This document shows positions 16,305 to 24,559 of a stretch of 64,000 nucleotides of DNA, in pieces. The notes under the pieces were generated by a model. That model saw nothing but the letters and a program-made list of their open reading frames with translations, made no database searches and was not told the origin of the DNA. Where the stretch lies: NCBI RefSeq assembly GCF_006542355.1, contig NZ_CP038141.1, forward strand, positions 1,181,501-1,245,500, given 5' to 3'. This DNA is from Swingsia samuiensis. GTDB taxonomy: Bacteria; Pseudomonadota; Alphaproteobacteria; Acetobacterales; Acetobacteraceae. Position numbers and translations under genes: made by a program. Every line of letters begins with the position of its first letter. Position 1 is the first letter of the stretch.

Positions 16305-16829
16305 TTATTTTTTTGCAGCCTCAAGAGATGCTTCAATTACTTTTTCAGCTTCTTCTTTTGAAGCCCATCCTGTGACTTTAACCCATTTATTAGGCTCAAG
16401 GTCTTTATAGCGCTCAAAGAAATGTTCGATCGCTTTGCGAGTAATTTCTGGCAAATCATCAATGGAGTGTACGTTTGTGAATTGCGGATGAATTTTATCG
16501 TTAGGAACACAGATAATTTTTTCGTCCTGTCCGCTTTCATCTTCCATTTTCAACATGCCAATGGGACGGGAGCGAATAACGGCACCAGGGACAACAGCCG
16601 CAGGAGCAAGAACCAGAGCGTCCGCTGGATCACCATCAGCGGCTAGGGTGCCGGGGATGAAGCCGTATGCAGCAGGGTAGGCCATTGGCGTAAAAAGGAA
16701 GCGGTCAACAAAAATAGCACCACTTTCTTTATCGACTTCGTACTTTACCTGTGAGCCTTGAGGGATTTCGATAACGACATTGATATCGCTCGGAACCTTT
16801 TTTCCTGCGGCAATTTTTGAAACGTCCAT
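16305..16829 (-). CDS. ppa: Inorganic pyrophosphatase (family I)
   Basis: A 174-residue soluble enzyme that splits pyrophosphate and so drives biosynthetic reactions. The family I signature is DGDPADALVL, with the metal-binding aspartates in place; other active-site stretches are EVDKESGAIFVDRF, YPAAYGFIPGTL and DEKIICVPNDKI. The length is typical of bacterial hexameric PPases. ATG 16829 has GAAGGGT upstream on the minus strand. It is a single-gene unit ended by a strong hairpin. Confidence 0.96.
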   Translation of the reverse strand: MDVSKIAAGKKVPSDINVVIEIPQGSQVKYEVDKESGAIFVDRFLFTPMAYPAAYGFIPGTLAADGDPADALVLAPAAVVPGAVIRSRPIGMLKMEDESGQDEKIICVPNDKIHPQFTNVHSIDDLPEITRKAIEHFFERYKDLEPNKWVKVTGWASKEEAEKVIEASLEAAKK

Positions 16830-16985
16830 GATTTTACCCTTCAGATAGTGGATGGTGGTGAGATACTATCTTTTAAGGGGCTTTCTGCACAGTCTGGATA
16901 AGCAGGAATGAGTTTAAAATCAAAAAGAAAATAAAATTATCATGATAAGTCATATTTTTTCATGTTTGCTCTTGCAAAAATATAG

Positions 16986-16999
16986 GAATTACGTAATTC
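16986..16999. promoter_or_regulatory. 14-bp perfect palindrome before a tRNA gene
   Basis: GAATTAC-GTAATTC sits 14 bases upstream of the CAT-anticodon tRNA. It lies just after a possible -10 (TATAGG, 16981-16986) and so would cover the transcription start. Another palindrome, TTATCATGATAA, lies at 16937-16948. The function is unknown; these could be operators or chance in AT-rich DNA. Confidence 0.3.
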
Positions 17000-17013
17000 G
17001 TGGGGCCAACCGC

Positions 17014-17087
17014 GCGCCTGTAGCTCAATTGGTTAGAGCCATCCGCTCATAACGGATTGGTTGGGGGTTCAAGTCCCTCCGGGCGCA
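17014..17087 (+). tRNA. tRNA with CAT anticodon (Met, or Ile2 read after lysidine change)
   Basis: A cloverleaf with acceptor GCGCCTG/CGGGCGC (one G-T pair), D-stem GCTC/GAGC, anticodon stem ATCCG/CGGAT, loop CTCATAA (anticodon CAT), and T-arm GGGGG-TTCAAGT-CCCTC. It is not an initiator by its first pair (G-C). Elongator Met and lysidine-modified Ile2 share this loop, and I cannot separate them by eye. CCA is not encoded: CGG follows the discriminator A. The ettA gene begins 65 bp downstream. Confidence 0.9.
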
Positions 17088-17152
17088 CGGTTCGTTTTTT
17101 GCGCGCATGTGCCGCTTTTATTTCACGCCTTTTCCGTTCCAGGAGACCTGTT

Positions 17153-18832
17153 ATGGCCGCCTATCAGTATGTCTACGTCATGAAAGATTTGACGAAAGCT
17201 TATCCCGGTGGGCGGGAAGTCTTTAAAGGGATCACCCTTTCTTTTCTTCCAGGCGTCAAGATTGGTGTCTTAGGTGTTAACGGTGCCGGTAAATCAACCT
17301 TGCTTAAGGTAATGGCGGGGATTGAAAAAGAGTTCGGCGGTGAAGCTTGGGCGGCTGATGGCGTAAAAATTGGTTATTTGGAACAAGAACCAAAGCTTGA
17401 TGAAAGCTTGACCGTTGGCGAGAATGTTGCCCAAGGCTTTGGTGAGTTAAAGACGGCAGTAGATCGCTTTAACGAAATTTCCATGAAATTTGCAGAGCCA
17501 ATGTCAGATGATGAAATGACAGCGCTTCTTGCAGAACAGGCCGAATTACAAGAAAAAATAGATGCTGGAGATGGTTGGGAGCTTGATCGTAAGCTAGAGA
17601 TCGCTCTGGATGCGTTGCGTTGCCCGCCAGCGGATAGTGCTGTTACGCAGCTTTCTGGGGGTGAAAAGCGCCGTGTTGCTTTGTGCCGTCTATTGCTTGA
17701 AAAACCAGATATTTTGCTGCTCGATGAGCCGACAAACCATTTGGATGCAGAAAGTGTTGCGTGGTTAGAAAAGACACTGCGTGATTATACGGGAACGGTT
17801 ATGGTTATCACCCATGATCGTTACTTCCTTGATAATGTCACAAACTGGATTCTTGAGCTTGAAAGAGGCCGTGGTTATCCGTTTGAAGGAAATTATTCCT
17901 CATGGCTAACACAAAAACGTAAACGTTTGGCTCAGGAAGAGAAAGAAGAAAGTGCTCGTCAGCGTGCATTGGCCGCTGAGCAGGAGTGGATTAACAGTTC
18001 ACCAAAAGCACGTCAGGCGAAGAGTAAAGCACGTATTACAAAATACGAAGAAATGCTGGCAGCAAATTCTGAAAGAGCCGGCGGCACTGCTGATATCGTG
18101 ATTACACCGGGCCCTCGCTTGGGAAGCACGGTTATTGAAGCCGAAAATCTAAGCAAAGGCTTTGGCGATCAACTCCTGATTGAGAATTTGAACTTCAAGC
18201 TGCCGCCTGGTGGTATTGTGGGCGTTATTGGGCCAAATGGTGCTGGTAAATCAACACTCTTTAAAATGATTACCGGTATGGAAAAACCTGACGGTGGTTC
18301 TTTGAAGATTGGTGATACGGTAAAGCTTGGCTATGTCGATCAGTCTCGTAACACCTTGGATGATAATAAAACTGTCTGGGAAGAGATTTCTGGCGGAACA
18401 GATGTGATCCAATTAGGAAAGCGTACGGTTCCTTCTCGTGCATATGTTGGAGCGTTTAACTTCAAAGGCTCAGATCAACAAAAACGTGTCGGTGTTCTTT
18501 CAGGTGGTGAGCGTAATCGTGTGCATCTTGCGAAGATGTTAAAGCAAGATAGTAACGTTATTCTTCTCGACGAACCAACAAACGACTTGGATGTTGATAC
18601 TCTACGTGCGTTGGAAGATGCTTTGGCTGAATTCGCAGGCTGTGCTGTGGTCATCTCCCATGATCGTTGGTTCCTTGATCGTCTGGCCACACATATTCTT
18701 GCTTTTGAAGGGGATAGCCACGTTGAGTGGTTTGAAGGTAACTTCCAAGCCTATGAAGAAGATAAAAGACGTCGTCTTGGCCCAGATGCTACCGAACCAA
18801 GCCGGATTAAATATCGTCCTTTAGCACGTTAA
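17153..18832 (+). CDS. ettA: Energy-dependent translational throttle protein EttA (ABC-F)
   Basis: A 559-residue ABC-F protein with two nucleotide-binding domains and no membrane part. Walker A motifs are GVNGAGKST and GPNGAGKST, signatures LSGGEKRR and LSGGERNR, and Walker B LLLDEPTNHLD and ILLDEPTNDLD. The linker between the domains holds the arm and the P-site-tRNA-interacting region (NSSPKARQAKSKARI), as in EttA. EttA binds the ribosomal E site and gates the first elongation step according to the ATP/ADP ratio. The start is ATG 17153, with AGGAGA at 17141-17146. The open frame extends upstream into the tRNA and should not be used. Confidence 0.94.
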   Translation: MAAYQYVYVMKDLTKAYPGGREVFKGITLSFLPGVKIGVLGVNGAGKSTLLKVMAGIEKEFGGEAWAADGVKIGYLEQEPKLDESLTVGENVAQGFGELKTAVDRFNEISMKFAEPMSDDEMTALLAEQAELQEKIDAGDGWELDRKLEIALDALRCPPADSAVTQLSGGEKRRVALCRLLLEKPDILLLDEPTNHLDAESVAWLEKTLRDYTGTVMVITHDRYFLDNVTNWILELERGRGYPFEGNYSSWLTQKRKRLAQEEKEESARQRALAAEQEWINSSPKARQAKSKARITKYEEMLAANSERAGGTADIVITPGPRLGSTVIEAENLSKGFGDQLLIENLNFKLPPGGIVGVIGPNGAGKSTLFKMITGMEKPDGGSLKIGDTVKLGYVDQSRNTLDDNKTVWEEISGGTDVIQLGKRTVPSRAYVGAFNFKGSDQQKRVGVLSGGERNRVHLAKMLKQDSNVILLDEPTNDLDVDTLRALEDALAEFAGCAVVISHDRWFLDRLATHILAFEGDSHVEWFEGNFQAYEEDKRRRLGPDATEPSRIKYRPLAR

Positions 18833-18907
18833 TTTGTAATTTCTGGTTTACTTCCTGAGAGCAGTATGGTTTTCGGGAAGTATAAAAGAGAAGAGGCGTG
18901 TAATTAA

Positions 18908-19402
18908 TTGTTAGGGCGGGGAATACGAACAACTCGTCTTTCTCTAAAGCCTGTTGAATGGCAGGATTTAGAGGATATGATTGCCTTAAAAACAAATGCT
19001 GGTGCATTTGGTCGCATGTTGGGCGGAGTGCGGAGCCGTCACACTGTTGAGAAAGAAATGGCAGAAGATATTTCTTTCTGGGCAGAACGAAAAATTGGTA
19101 TCTTTACAATTAGAGAGAATGACCAGTTTGTTGGTATGACAGGCGTTCACGAGCGACCTGATGGTCGTGGCCTTGGGCTTCGTTTTTCAATTTTTCCATG
19201 GGCATCTGGGCGTGGAATTGCACGCGAAGCGGCTAATGCAGCCGTTCAATATGTATTTAATACGGGGGAAAAGCGAATTATTGCTGTTGCAAGAGAGGAT
19301 AATCTTGCATCGCGGATTGTTTTAGGTGGAATTGGTTTCCATCAGATTGATACATTCGAGCGCGATGGATATGTAATGTATCTTTATGAAATTATTGCGT
19401 AA
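18908..19402 (+). CDS. GNAT family N-acetyltransferase (RimJ/RimL-like)
   Basis: A 164-residue protein of the Acetyltransf_3 type. It begins TTRLSLKPVEWQDLEDMIAL, the usual 'TERLxLRP' opening of RimJ/RimL relatives. Motif A is LGLRFSIFPWASGRGIAREAANA, followed by KRIIAVAREDNLASRIVLGGIGF. The substrate is unknown; the family acetylates ribosomal proteins, amino acids or antibiotics. The start is TTG 18908, with AGAGG 11 bases upstream; no ATG occurs near the family start. It follows ettA by about 75 bp and may be cotranscribed. The stop codon lies within the A-run of a strong terminator. Confidence 0.8.
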   Translation: MLGRGIRTTRLSLKPVEWQDLEDMIALKTNAGAFGRMLGGVRSRHTVEKEMAEDISFWAERKIGIFTIRENDQFVGMTGVHERPDGRGLGLRFSIFPWASGRGIAREAANAAVQYVFNTGEKRIIAVAREDNLASRIVLGGIGFHQIDTFERDGYVMYLYEIIA

Positions 19403-19434
19403 AAAAACGAGAGTAAATGTACTCTCGTTTTTTT
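19401..19434. terminator. bidirectional terminator between GNAT and mlaC
   Basis: AAAAAAA-CGAGAGTA-AATG-TACTCTCG-TTTTTTT: an 8-bp GC-containing stem extended by A-T pairs, with a loop of 4. The symmetric tails serve both convergent genes. Confidence 0.93.
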
Positions 19435-19443
19435 ATTAAGGTA

Positions 19444-20040
19444 TTAGTGGTGGCCGTTAACTTGGCGTTCTAGTGCAGAAATAAGTGAATCTACATTTCC
19501 ACCATGATGAGCAAGGTAAGAGCTGTAGTCACCGCGTTGGTTCATGCGTAGGCTAGCACCTTCACCATACATATCGATGATTTTTGGTGGCTGACCGTTT
19601 ACGATAAGTTGTAGAGTAACCGTTGGCTGATTAGGGCGGTCAATAACGGTGTCAACGCGCTCACCATCAGGTGTCTGTACAGAACCAGTGACGTGGAATT
19701 TGACGCCTTGGTAATTGCCAATTTGCCCTGTTACTGTGTTCATAAGAACTTGACTGAAAAGGCCAACATATTTTTGGCGTTGTTCAGGAGTAGCGGTACG
19801 CCAGTAACGGCCGAGGCAGTAACGAGCAATTCCTTGAATATCAACGTTAGACTGTAAAAGTGGAAGAACAGCCTGCTGTTTTGCCTCAAGTGATTGTGAG
19901 GAGTTAACGATATTGAGAAGTTTGCTTCCGAAAGAATTTACAAAGTCAGTAGCTGGGGATGCTTGAGCAACACCAGAGCCAAAAGCAAGTGAAAGGGTGA
20001 ATGCACCGAGAAGAGCGCGGCGCGAAAAAACTTTAATCAT
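19444..20040 (-). CDS. mlaC: MlaC-type periplasmic phospholipid-binding protein
   Basis: A 198-residue secreted protein of the Ttg2D/MlaC family, with a signal peptide (MIKVFSRRALLGAFTLSLAF, with AQA before the mature part). Family features are the SLEAKQQAVLPLLQSNVDI segment, ARYCLGRYWRTATPEQRQKY, and DMYGEGASLRMNQRGDYSSYL. MlaC shuttles phospholipids between MlaA at the outer membrane and the MlaFEDB ABC transporter inside. ATG 20040 has AAGGA 8 bases upstream. It follows mlaA with 11 bp between, so the two are cotranscribed. The MlaFEDB genes are not in this window. Confidence 0.9.
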   Translation of the reverse strand: MIKVFSRRALLGAFTLSLAFGSGVAQASPATDFVNSFGSKLLNIVNSSQSLEAKQQAVLPLLQSNVDIQGIARYCLGRYWRTATPEQRQKYVGLFSQVLMNTVTGQIGNYQGVKFHVTGSVQTPDGERVDTVIDRPNQPTVTLQLIVNGQPPKIIDMYGEGASLRMNQRGDYSSYLAHHGGNVDSLISALERQVNGHH

Positions 20041-20051
20041 TTCGTGTATCC

Positions 20052-20858
20052 TTAGTTGTACCAATCAGGGGTCGTTGCTCGGTGATCTGCTTTTAGGGCG
20101 TCTATCTGGCTCTGGCGGCTTTGCTGCCAAGCACTACGAATATAAGAATATGGATCTAAGCTAGAATGCTCCAGCTGATCTATTTGGTCAACGCTATCTG
20201 CAAAACCATTTAAAGTGCCGAGAATATTGTAAGCCCAGTTGAAGGTGAGCAAACCATACCCGCGTGGAACATAGTTAAGCGGTAGCATTGCCTGACCTAT
20301 AGCATATCCAGCCGTATCACGGAAGTTGCTTGGGCCAAGGAAGGGGAGGAAGAGGTAAGGACCACTTTTAACGCCCCATGAGCCCATGGTCATTCCTGGG
20401 TCGGTTTCATGCTGTTTGTAGCCGACTAAGCTTGCTACATCAAAAAGACCACCGACACCTGCGCTCATATTGATGACGAAGCGCATGAAGGTATCGCCTG
20501 CTCGGCGTGGTTTGCCGGCCCCTACGTCTGAGAAGAAGACAATAGGCTCACGCCATGTTTCGTTCAGGTTTGAGATAGAATGTCTGACAGGTTGTGGAAC
20601 CGCCCATATCCAAGCTTTTCCAATCGGACGTAGGGCATGTTTGTATGCCCACATCTGAACGTTATACATTTTCCTGTTGAGTGGTTCGTAAGGATCGTTA
20701 GCAGCTTTGTAGTCAGCAAGATCATCTGGATCTTTTGGCGGTGGATTACGTAAAGAGCTACAAGCGCCAAGCATCAACAAAGCCAAAACGCCGGCCGTGG
20801 CTCTGTAGCGGCGTGAGTATACTACGCCGGAATTGTTCTTATCCTGCTGAGAGTTCAT
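20052..20858 (-). CDS. mlaA: MlaA/VacJ-family lipoprotein
   Basis: A 268-residue outer-membrane lipoprotein with signal peptide and lipobox LGAC (C33). The core motifs NDPYEPLNRKMYNVQMW, FGVGAG-like VFFSDVGAGKPRRAG and KSGPYLFLPFLGPSNFRDT identify VacJ/MlaA. The protein removes misplaced phospholipids from the outer leaflet and hands them to MlaC, encoded directly downstream. ATG 20858 has GAGG 7 bases before it; a TTG two codons upstream is unlikely. Loss of Mla usually weakens barrier function against detergents and bile-like agents. Confidence 0.92.
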   Translation of the reverse strand: MNSQQDKNNSGVVYSRRYRATAGVLALLMLGACSSLRNPPPKDPDDLADYKAANDPYEPLNRKMYNVQMWAYKHALRPIGKAWIWAVPQPVRHSISNLNETWREPIVFFSDVGAGKPRRAGDTFMRFVINMSAGVGGLFDVASLVGYKQHETDPGMTMGSWGVKSGPYLFLPFLGPSNFRDTAGYAIGQAMLPLNYVPRGYGLLTFNWAYNILGTLNGFADSVDQIDQLEHSSLDPYSYIRSAWQQSRQSQIDALKADHRATTPDWYN

Positions 20859-21190
20859 AACCAATCCTCAAAAACCCCTTTTCGCATATATCTTTCACGA
20901 AAACGTTACAGCGCTGATGAGATGAACTCGACAGCAACAACCTCGCTACGGTTTAGGCGAATAAGGCCGTAAGTCAATCTTACGCCAAAAACTGCGAAAT
21001 TAAATTAATCATAGCCTATTCTTTCCTTTCCTGCACCCCTCTGAATCATTTCTTTGAAAAGTAGATTTTATAGCAGAAAAGATGAGAATATGAGGGAATA
21101 AGTGATGTTTAGTTTCAAAATATACTTTGACTTGATCAATATTTCTGTAGCACTGTGATGAAAATTCAACACTAAGGGAATTATCCAGCG
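20859..21190. other. divergent intergenic region mlaA / galM
   Basis: 332 bases with no credible gene. An imperfect hairpin GGCCGTAAG-TCAAT-CTTACGCC lies at 20965-20986. Towards galM there is a TTGACTTGATCAATA stretch near 21129 with a TTGACT -35-like box but a poor -10. It presumably holds the two divergent promoters. Confidence 0.45.
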
Positions 21191-22348
21191 ATGAAGTTAT
21201 TTACTCGCAAAGCATCACTTTTGGCGACTGTGGGATTAATTAGTTTGTCATTGGGTGTTGCTCAAGCCCGACCAACCGTTTTGTCTCAGCCTTGGGGCGC
21301 TACTCCTGATGGCCAAGCGGTACGTATTGTCACGTTAAAGAATGACCATAACGTTACAGCACGTGTGATTACATATGGTGGAATTATTCAGTCTGTAGAG
21401 ACCCCGAACCGAGAAGGTAAATTACAAGACGTTGTTTTGGGCTTTAATAATTTAAACGGATATACTCAGGATAGCGCCAAGGGTGGGCTTTATTTTGGTG
21501 CAATCATTGGTCGTTATGCAAACCGTATTGCTAAAGGAACCTATTCTATAGACGGAAAGGTTTATCACGCAGCTATTACGGCCGGCCCGAATGCGATGCA
21601 CGGTGGTAAAAAAGGGTTTGATAAAAACGTTTGGACTATTGAAAAAACGGGTGTTACGGAAGATGGCGCTTTCGTAACATTAAAGCTTGTTAGCCCAAAT
21701 GGCGATCAGGGCTTCCCTGGTACACTGACAACGCATGTCACATATAGTCTTAATAATGATAATGCATTTTCGCTTCATTATGTTGCGACAACTGATGCTC
21801 CGACCGTTCTTAATTTGACCAATCATAGTTATTGGAACTTAAACGGTGAAGGTTCTGGTACGATTGAGCCAGAAATTCTTCAGGTTAATGCCGATAGATT
21901 TACGCCCACAGACAGCACATCTATTCCGACTGGTGAAATTGCACCGGTGGCTGGAACCCCGCTCGACTTTACGAAGCCAACAGCTATTGGCGATCGTTTG
22001 CGTAGTAATAACCAGCAGATGCTTTATGCCCGTGGGTATGACATGAACTGGGTAGTCAATGGTGAGTATGGTAAAGAACCACGCTTGGCAGGTAAGGTCT
22101 ACGACCCACGTTCAGGCCGTGGAATGGAGATCTTAACAAACCAACCTGGCTTGCAAGTTTACACATCAAACTCTTTAGATGGTACATATGCAGGTGTCTC
22201 AGGACATACATACCGCCAGACGGATGCTGTTGCATTCGAGGCAGAGCATTATCCTGACAGCCCTAACCACCCATCATTCCCAACAACAGAGCTTAAACCT
22301 GGTCAGACATTTGACTATACGACGACCTATCGTTTCACAAATAAATAA
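21191..22348 (+). CDS. galM: Periplasmic aldose 1-epimerase (galactose mutarotase)
   Basis: A 385-residue GalM-type enzyme that interconverts alpha and beta anomers of aldoses. A signal peptide (MKLFTRKASLLATVGLISLS to AQA) points to the periplasm, as is common in acetic acid bacteria, where sugars are oxidised outside the cytoplasm. Active-site parts are GRYANRIA, the His in NHSYWNL, and the Glu in FEAEHYPDSPNHPSFP. The family length without a signal is about 350. ATG 21191 has AAGGGA upstream. The gene has its own strong terminator. It might supply the right anomer to membrane sugar dehydrogenases; this is inference. Confidence 0.93.
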   Translation: MKLFTRKASLLATVGLISLSLGVAQARPTVLSQPWGATPDGQAVRIVTLKNDHNVTARVITYGGIIQSVETPNREGKLQDVVLGFNNLNGYTQDSAKGGLYFGAIIGRYANRIAKGTYSIDGKVYHAAITAGPNAMHGGKKGFDKNVWTIEKTGVTEDGAFVTLKLVSPNGDQGFPGTLTTHVTYSLNNDNAFSLHYVATTDAPTVLNLTNHSYWNLNGEGSGTIEPEILQVNADRFTPTDSTSIPTGEIAPVAGTPLDFTKPTAIGDRLRSNNQQMLYARGYDMNWVVNGEYGKEPRLAGKVYDPRSGRGMEILTNQPGLQVYTSNSLDGTYAGVSGHTYRQTDAVAFEAEHYPDSPNHPSFPTTELKPGQTFDYTTTYRFTNK

Positions 22349-22365
22349 GTTGATGGGTTTATAAT

Positions 22366-22396
22366 AAAAAGGGCGGCTTATGTGCCGCCCTTTTTT
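22366..22396. terminator. bidirectional terminator galM / cysE
   Basis: AAAAA-GGGCGGC-TTATGT-GCCGCCC-TTTTTT: a 7-bp GC stem with symmetric tails between the convergent galM and cysE genes. Confidence 0.93.
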
Positions 22397-22409
22397 GTGA
22401 CCGCATATT

Positions 22410-23177
22410 TTATATGTCAATTCTTTCTTTGTTATTTTCATTCGGCAGGATAATTCTGGCTGGATTTCCAACTGCCGTAGCCCCATCGGGCACATCTGAT
22501 AAAATAACAGAACCTGCACCAATTCGTGCTTTTTTACCGACTGTCAGTCGGCCCAACACTTTTGCCCCTGCGCCAACCATAGCGCCTTGACGTAAAATCG
22601 GGTGCCTCTCCCCGGATAGTTTACCCGTTCCTCCAAGCGTTACGCCTTGGAAGAGAGAAACATCATCTTCAATGATGCATGTTTCACCAATAACAATACC
22701 TGTTCCGTGATCAAGACTAATACGCTTGCCGATTTGAGCTGCCGGGTGGATATCAATTGAAAAAAGCTCATTCATGCGGCTTTGAATGTGGTATGCGAGC
22801 TGCCGCCTGTTATGATGCCATAGTGAATGGGCCACACGATAGGCCTGTAAAGCCTGCCAACCTTTAAAAAAAAGAAATGGTGTGACGAGATCAGGGCATG
22901 CTGGGTCTCGGTCATAGATGGCTAGAATATCTTCAGCTGCTGCTTCTGCGACATGCGGATTTTTTGTTAATATATCTGTAACCAACCGTGTGATAGATGT
23001 TGCAGATATGGCTCTATCCGTGAGTTTTGTCCCCATGAGAGAGGCAAGGGCAGACGAAAAAGTAGGATGATCTCCAATATTGGTAGCAAAAACATCCTGT
23101 ATCAGTGGGTCGTGGCAGCTGCATGCTTGAGATTTTAAGGTGTTCCAGAAAGTATCGGAGTGTAGGGAAAGACTCAT
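22410..23177 (-). CDS. cysE: Serine O-acetyltransferase
   Basis: A 255-residue CysE. The N-terminal helical SATase domain covers about residues 10-130. A left-handed beta-helix of hexapeptide repeats follows (IDIHPAAQIGKRISLDHGTG, VIGETCIIEDDVSLFQGVTL), ending in GNPARII. It makes O-acetylserine from serine and acetyl-CoA, the first step of cysteine synthesis. The catalytic His/Asp pair lies in DIHPAA and LDHGTG. Its start overlaps the ubiH-like stop (ATGA), so it is translationally coupled to a gene of unrelated pathway. The short C-terminal tail ends NKERIDI; the terminal Ile is what CysK needs to bind in other species. Confidence 0.93.
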   Translation of the reverse strand: MSLSLHSDTFWNTLKSQACSCHDPLIQDVFATNIGDHPTFSSALASLMGTKLTDRAISATSITRLVTDILTKNPHVAEAAAEDILAIYDRDPACPDLVTPFLFFKGWQALQAYRVAHSLWHHNRRQLAYHIQSRMNELFSIDIHPAAQIGKRISLDHGTGIVIGETCIIEDDVSLFQGVTLGGTGKLSGERHPILRQGAMVGAGAKVLGRLTVGKKARIGAGSVILSDVPDGATAVGNPARIILPNENNKERIDI

Positions 23178-24382
23178 AGACCCATAGCTCGTTTTACAAA
23201 GGCACGGCGGAGAGGTGGAAGGCGATGTACACCGGCTATTCCGAGATCGCGAATACGACGTAGGATAGGGTTATCGTTTCCAAACAGGCGTTCAAGAGTA
23301 TCTGTTGCGGCTAACATAGCCATATTGGATGGCCGTGTTTGACGTTGATACTGAGTAAGGAGCGTTTTATCTCCAAAATCTTTGTGCTGAGTGTGTGCTT
23401 GGATCAGAATGTTGGACAAAACGGCGATATCTCTAAAGCCAATATTCAGTCCTTGTCCGGCAATAGGGTGTATGCCGTGCGCAGAATCTCCTGCTAGAGC
23501 AAGACGGTGGGAGATGTAGGTTTGAGCATATTGGGCTGAGAGAGGATAAACCCACCGTCTTCCAATAGGGGTGATTTCGCCTAAATCTTCATCGCCCATG
23601 CGTGCGCGGATTTCACGGGCAAAAATATGGTCAGGAAGGTCATAAAAGCGATGCGCCCTGCCGGTTCCTTCGGCCCAAACAATAGCAGAGCGATGTGGGT
23701 GTTCTGGTGTTCCCGGCATAGGGAGGCGAGCGAAAGGACCTTCTGGAAGGAAATGTTCAAGTGCTACGCCGTCATGGGGGCGCTCATGCGCGATAGTAGC
23801 GACGATTCCAAATTGATTATAAGGGATTTTGGTAATACCAATTCTGGCTTGGTCGCGTAAGGGCGAGCGACGGCCTTCAGCCGCCACGACGAGCTGGGCC
23901 GTTGCGGTTTTTCCTGATTTAAGATGAATGGCGACATGATCCGGGTGGAAAGTAAATTCTCCCATATCAGGCGCGTGAATATCGAGTGTTTTATAGTGGT
24001 GAAGGGTGGTGTTGATAGCAAGCCGTAGATCACGTGCTTCTACCATCCAACCAAAGTTCTGTCCTTGTGGAGCATCTTCAGATTCAAAATGAAGAAAGAG
24101 GGGGGACGCTGCTTCATGAGGGCGCCCATCCGAAACTCTGATTTCACGGATCCCTTGGGGTGAGGCTGGTAAGTTATCCCATATACCCGCAGCGACAAGA
24201 AGTCTTTTAGACCCTTCTGAAATAGCATAAGCGCGCCCATCGAGGGAAGGGTCTTCCATAACAGGGAGTGCAGCTTTATCGACGAGGAGAACGCGTATTC
24301 CAGCTGCCGCAAGTCGGCATGCAAGAGTAGCACCAACAGGCCCGGCTCCATTGATGCATAGATCATAGTGTGTCGTTTTCAT
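23174..24382 (-). CDS. UbiH/UbiF-family FAD-dependent ubiquinone hydroxylase
   Basis: A 402-residue flavin monooxygenase. It has the dinucleotide motif NGAGPVGATLACRLA (GxGxxG), the DG motif near VAAEGRRSPLRD, and the second FAD motif LALAGDSAHGIHPIAGQGLNIGF. Together with AYAISEGSKRLL these place it in the UbiH/UbiF/UbiM/COQ6 family, which hydroxylates the aromatic ring during ubiquinone synthesis; ubiquinone is essential to acetic acid bacteria respiration. The position hydroxylated cannot be told by eye. ATG 24382 has AAGGAG at 9-nt spacing; an ATG three codons earlier touches that element and is less likely. cysE follows with a 4-bp overlap. Confidence 0.88.
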   Translation of the reverse strand: MKTTHYDLCINGAGPVGATLACRLAAAGIRVLLVDKAALPVMEDPSLDGRAYAISEGSKRLLVAAGIWDNLPASPQGIREIRVSDGRPHEAASPLFLHFESEDAPQGQNFGWMVEARDLRLAINTTLHHYKTLDIHAPDMGEFTFHPDHVAIHLKSGKTATAQLVVAAEGRRSPLRDQARIGITKIPYNQFGIVATIAHERPHDGVALEHFLPEGPFARLPMPGTPEHPHRSAIVWAEGTGRAHRFYDLPDHIFAREIRARMGDEDLGEITPIGRRWVYPLSAQYAQTYISHRLALAGDSAHGIHPIAGQGLNIGFRDIAVLSNILIQAHTQHKDFGDKTLLTQYQRQTRPSNMAMLAATDTLERLFGNDNPILRRIRDLGIAGVHRLPPLRRAFVKRAMGL

Positions 24383-24559
24383 CGCGCTCATCTCCTTAAA
24401 TAGTCCCTACTCCTGTCGAGGTGTGAGTGGAAGGGGGCAAGAAAAAAAACCCCTTTAAACCGTGAGAAATACAAAATGCGGAAACAAATATTGATAAAAA
24501 TATTCTTCAATGTCAGTTTGATAGTAACTGTTGTTATTCTTTGTTAGGATTTGAAGGAT

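Noticed and set aside
17057-17152. An open frame reading through the tRNA into ettA, adding 32 residues
   Set aside because: It begins inside the tRNA gene, while ATG 17153 has a strong AGGAGA and fits the EttA family.
20941-20990. Imperfect GGCCGTAAG/CTTACGCC hairpin as a regulatory RNA
   Set aside because: The stem is short with a bulge and its position fits no clear leader; kept only as a note in the gap entry.
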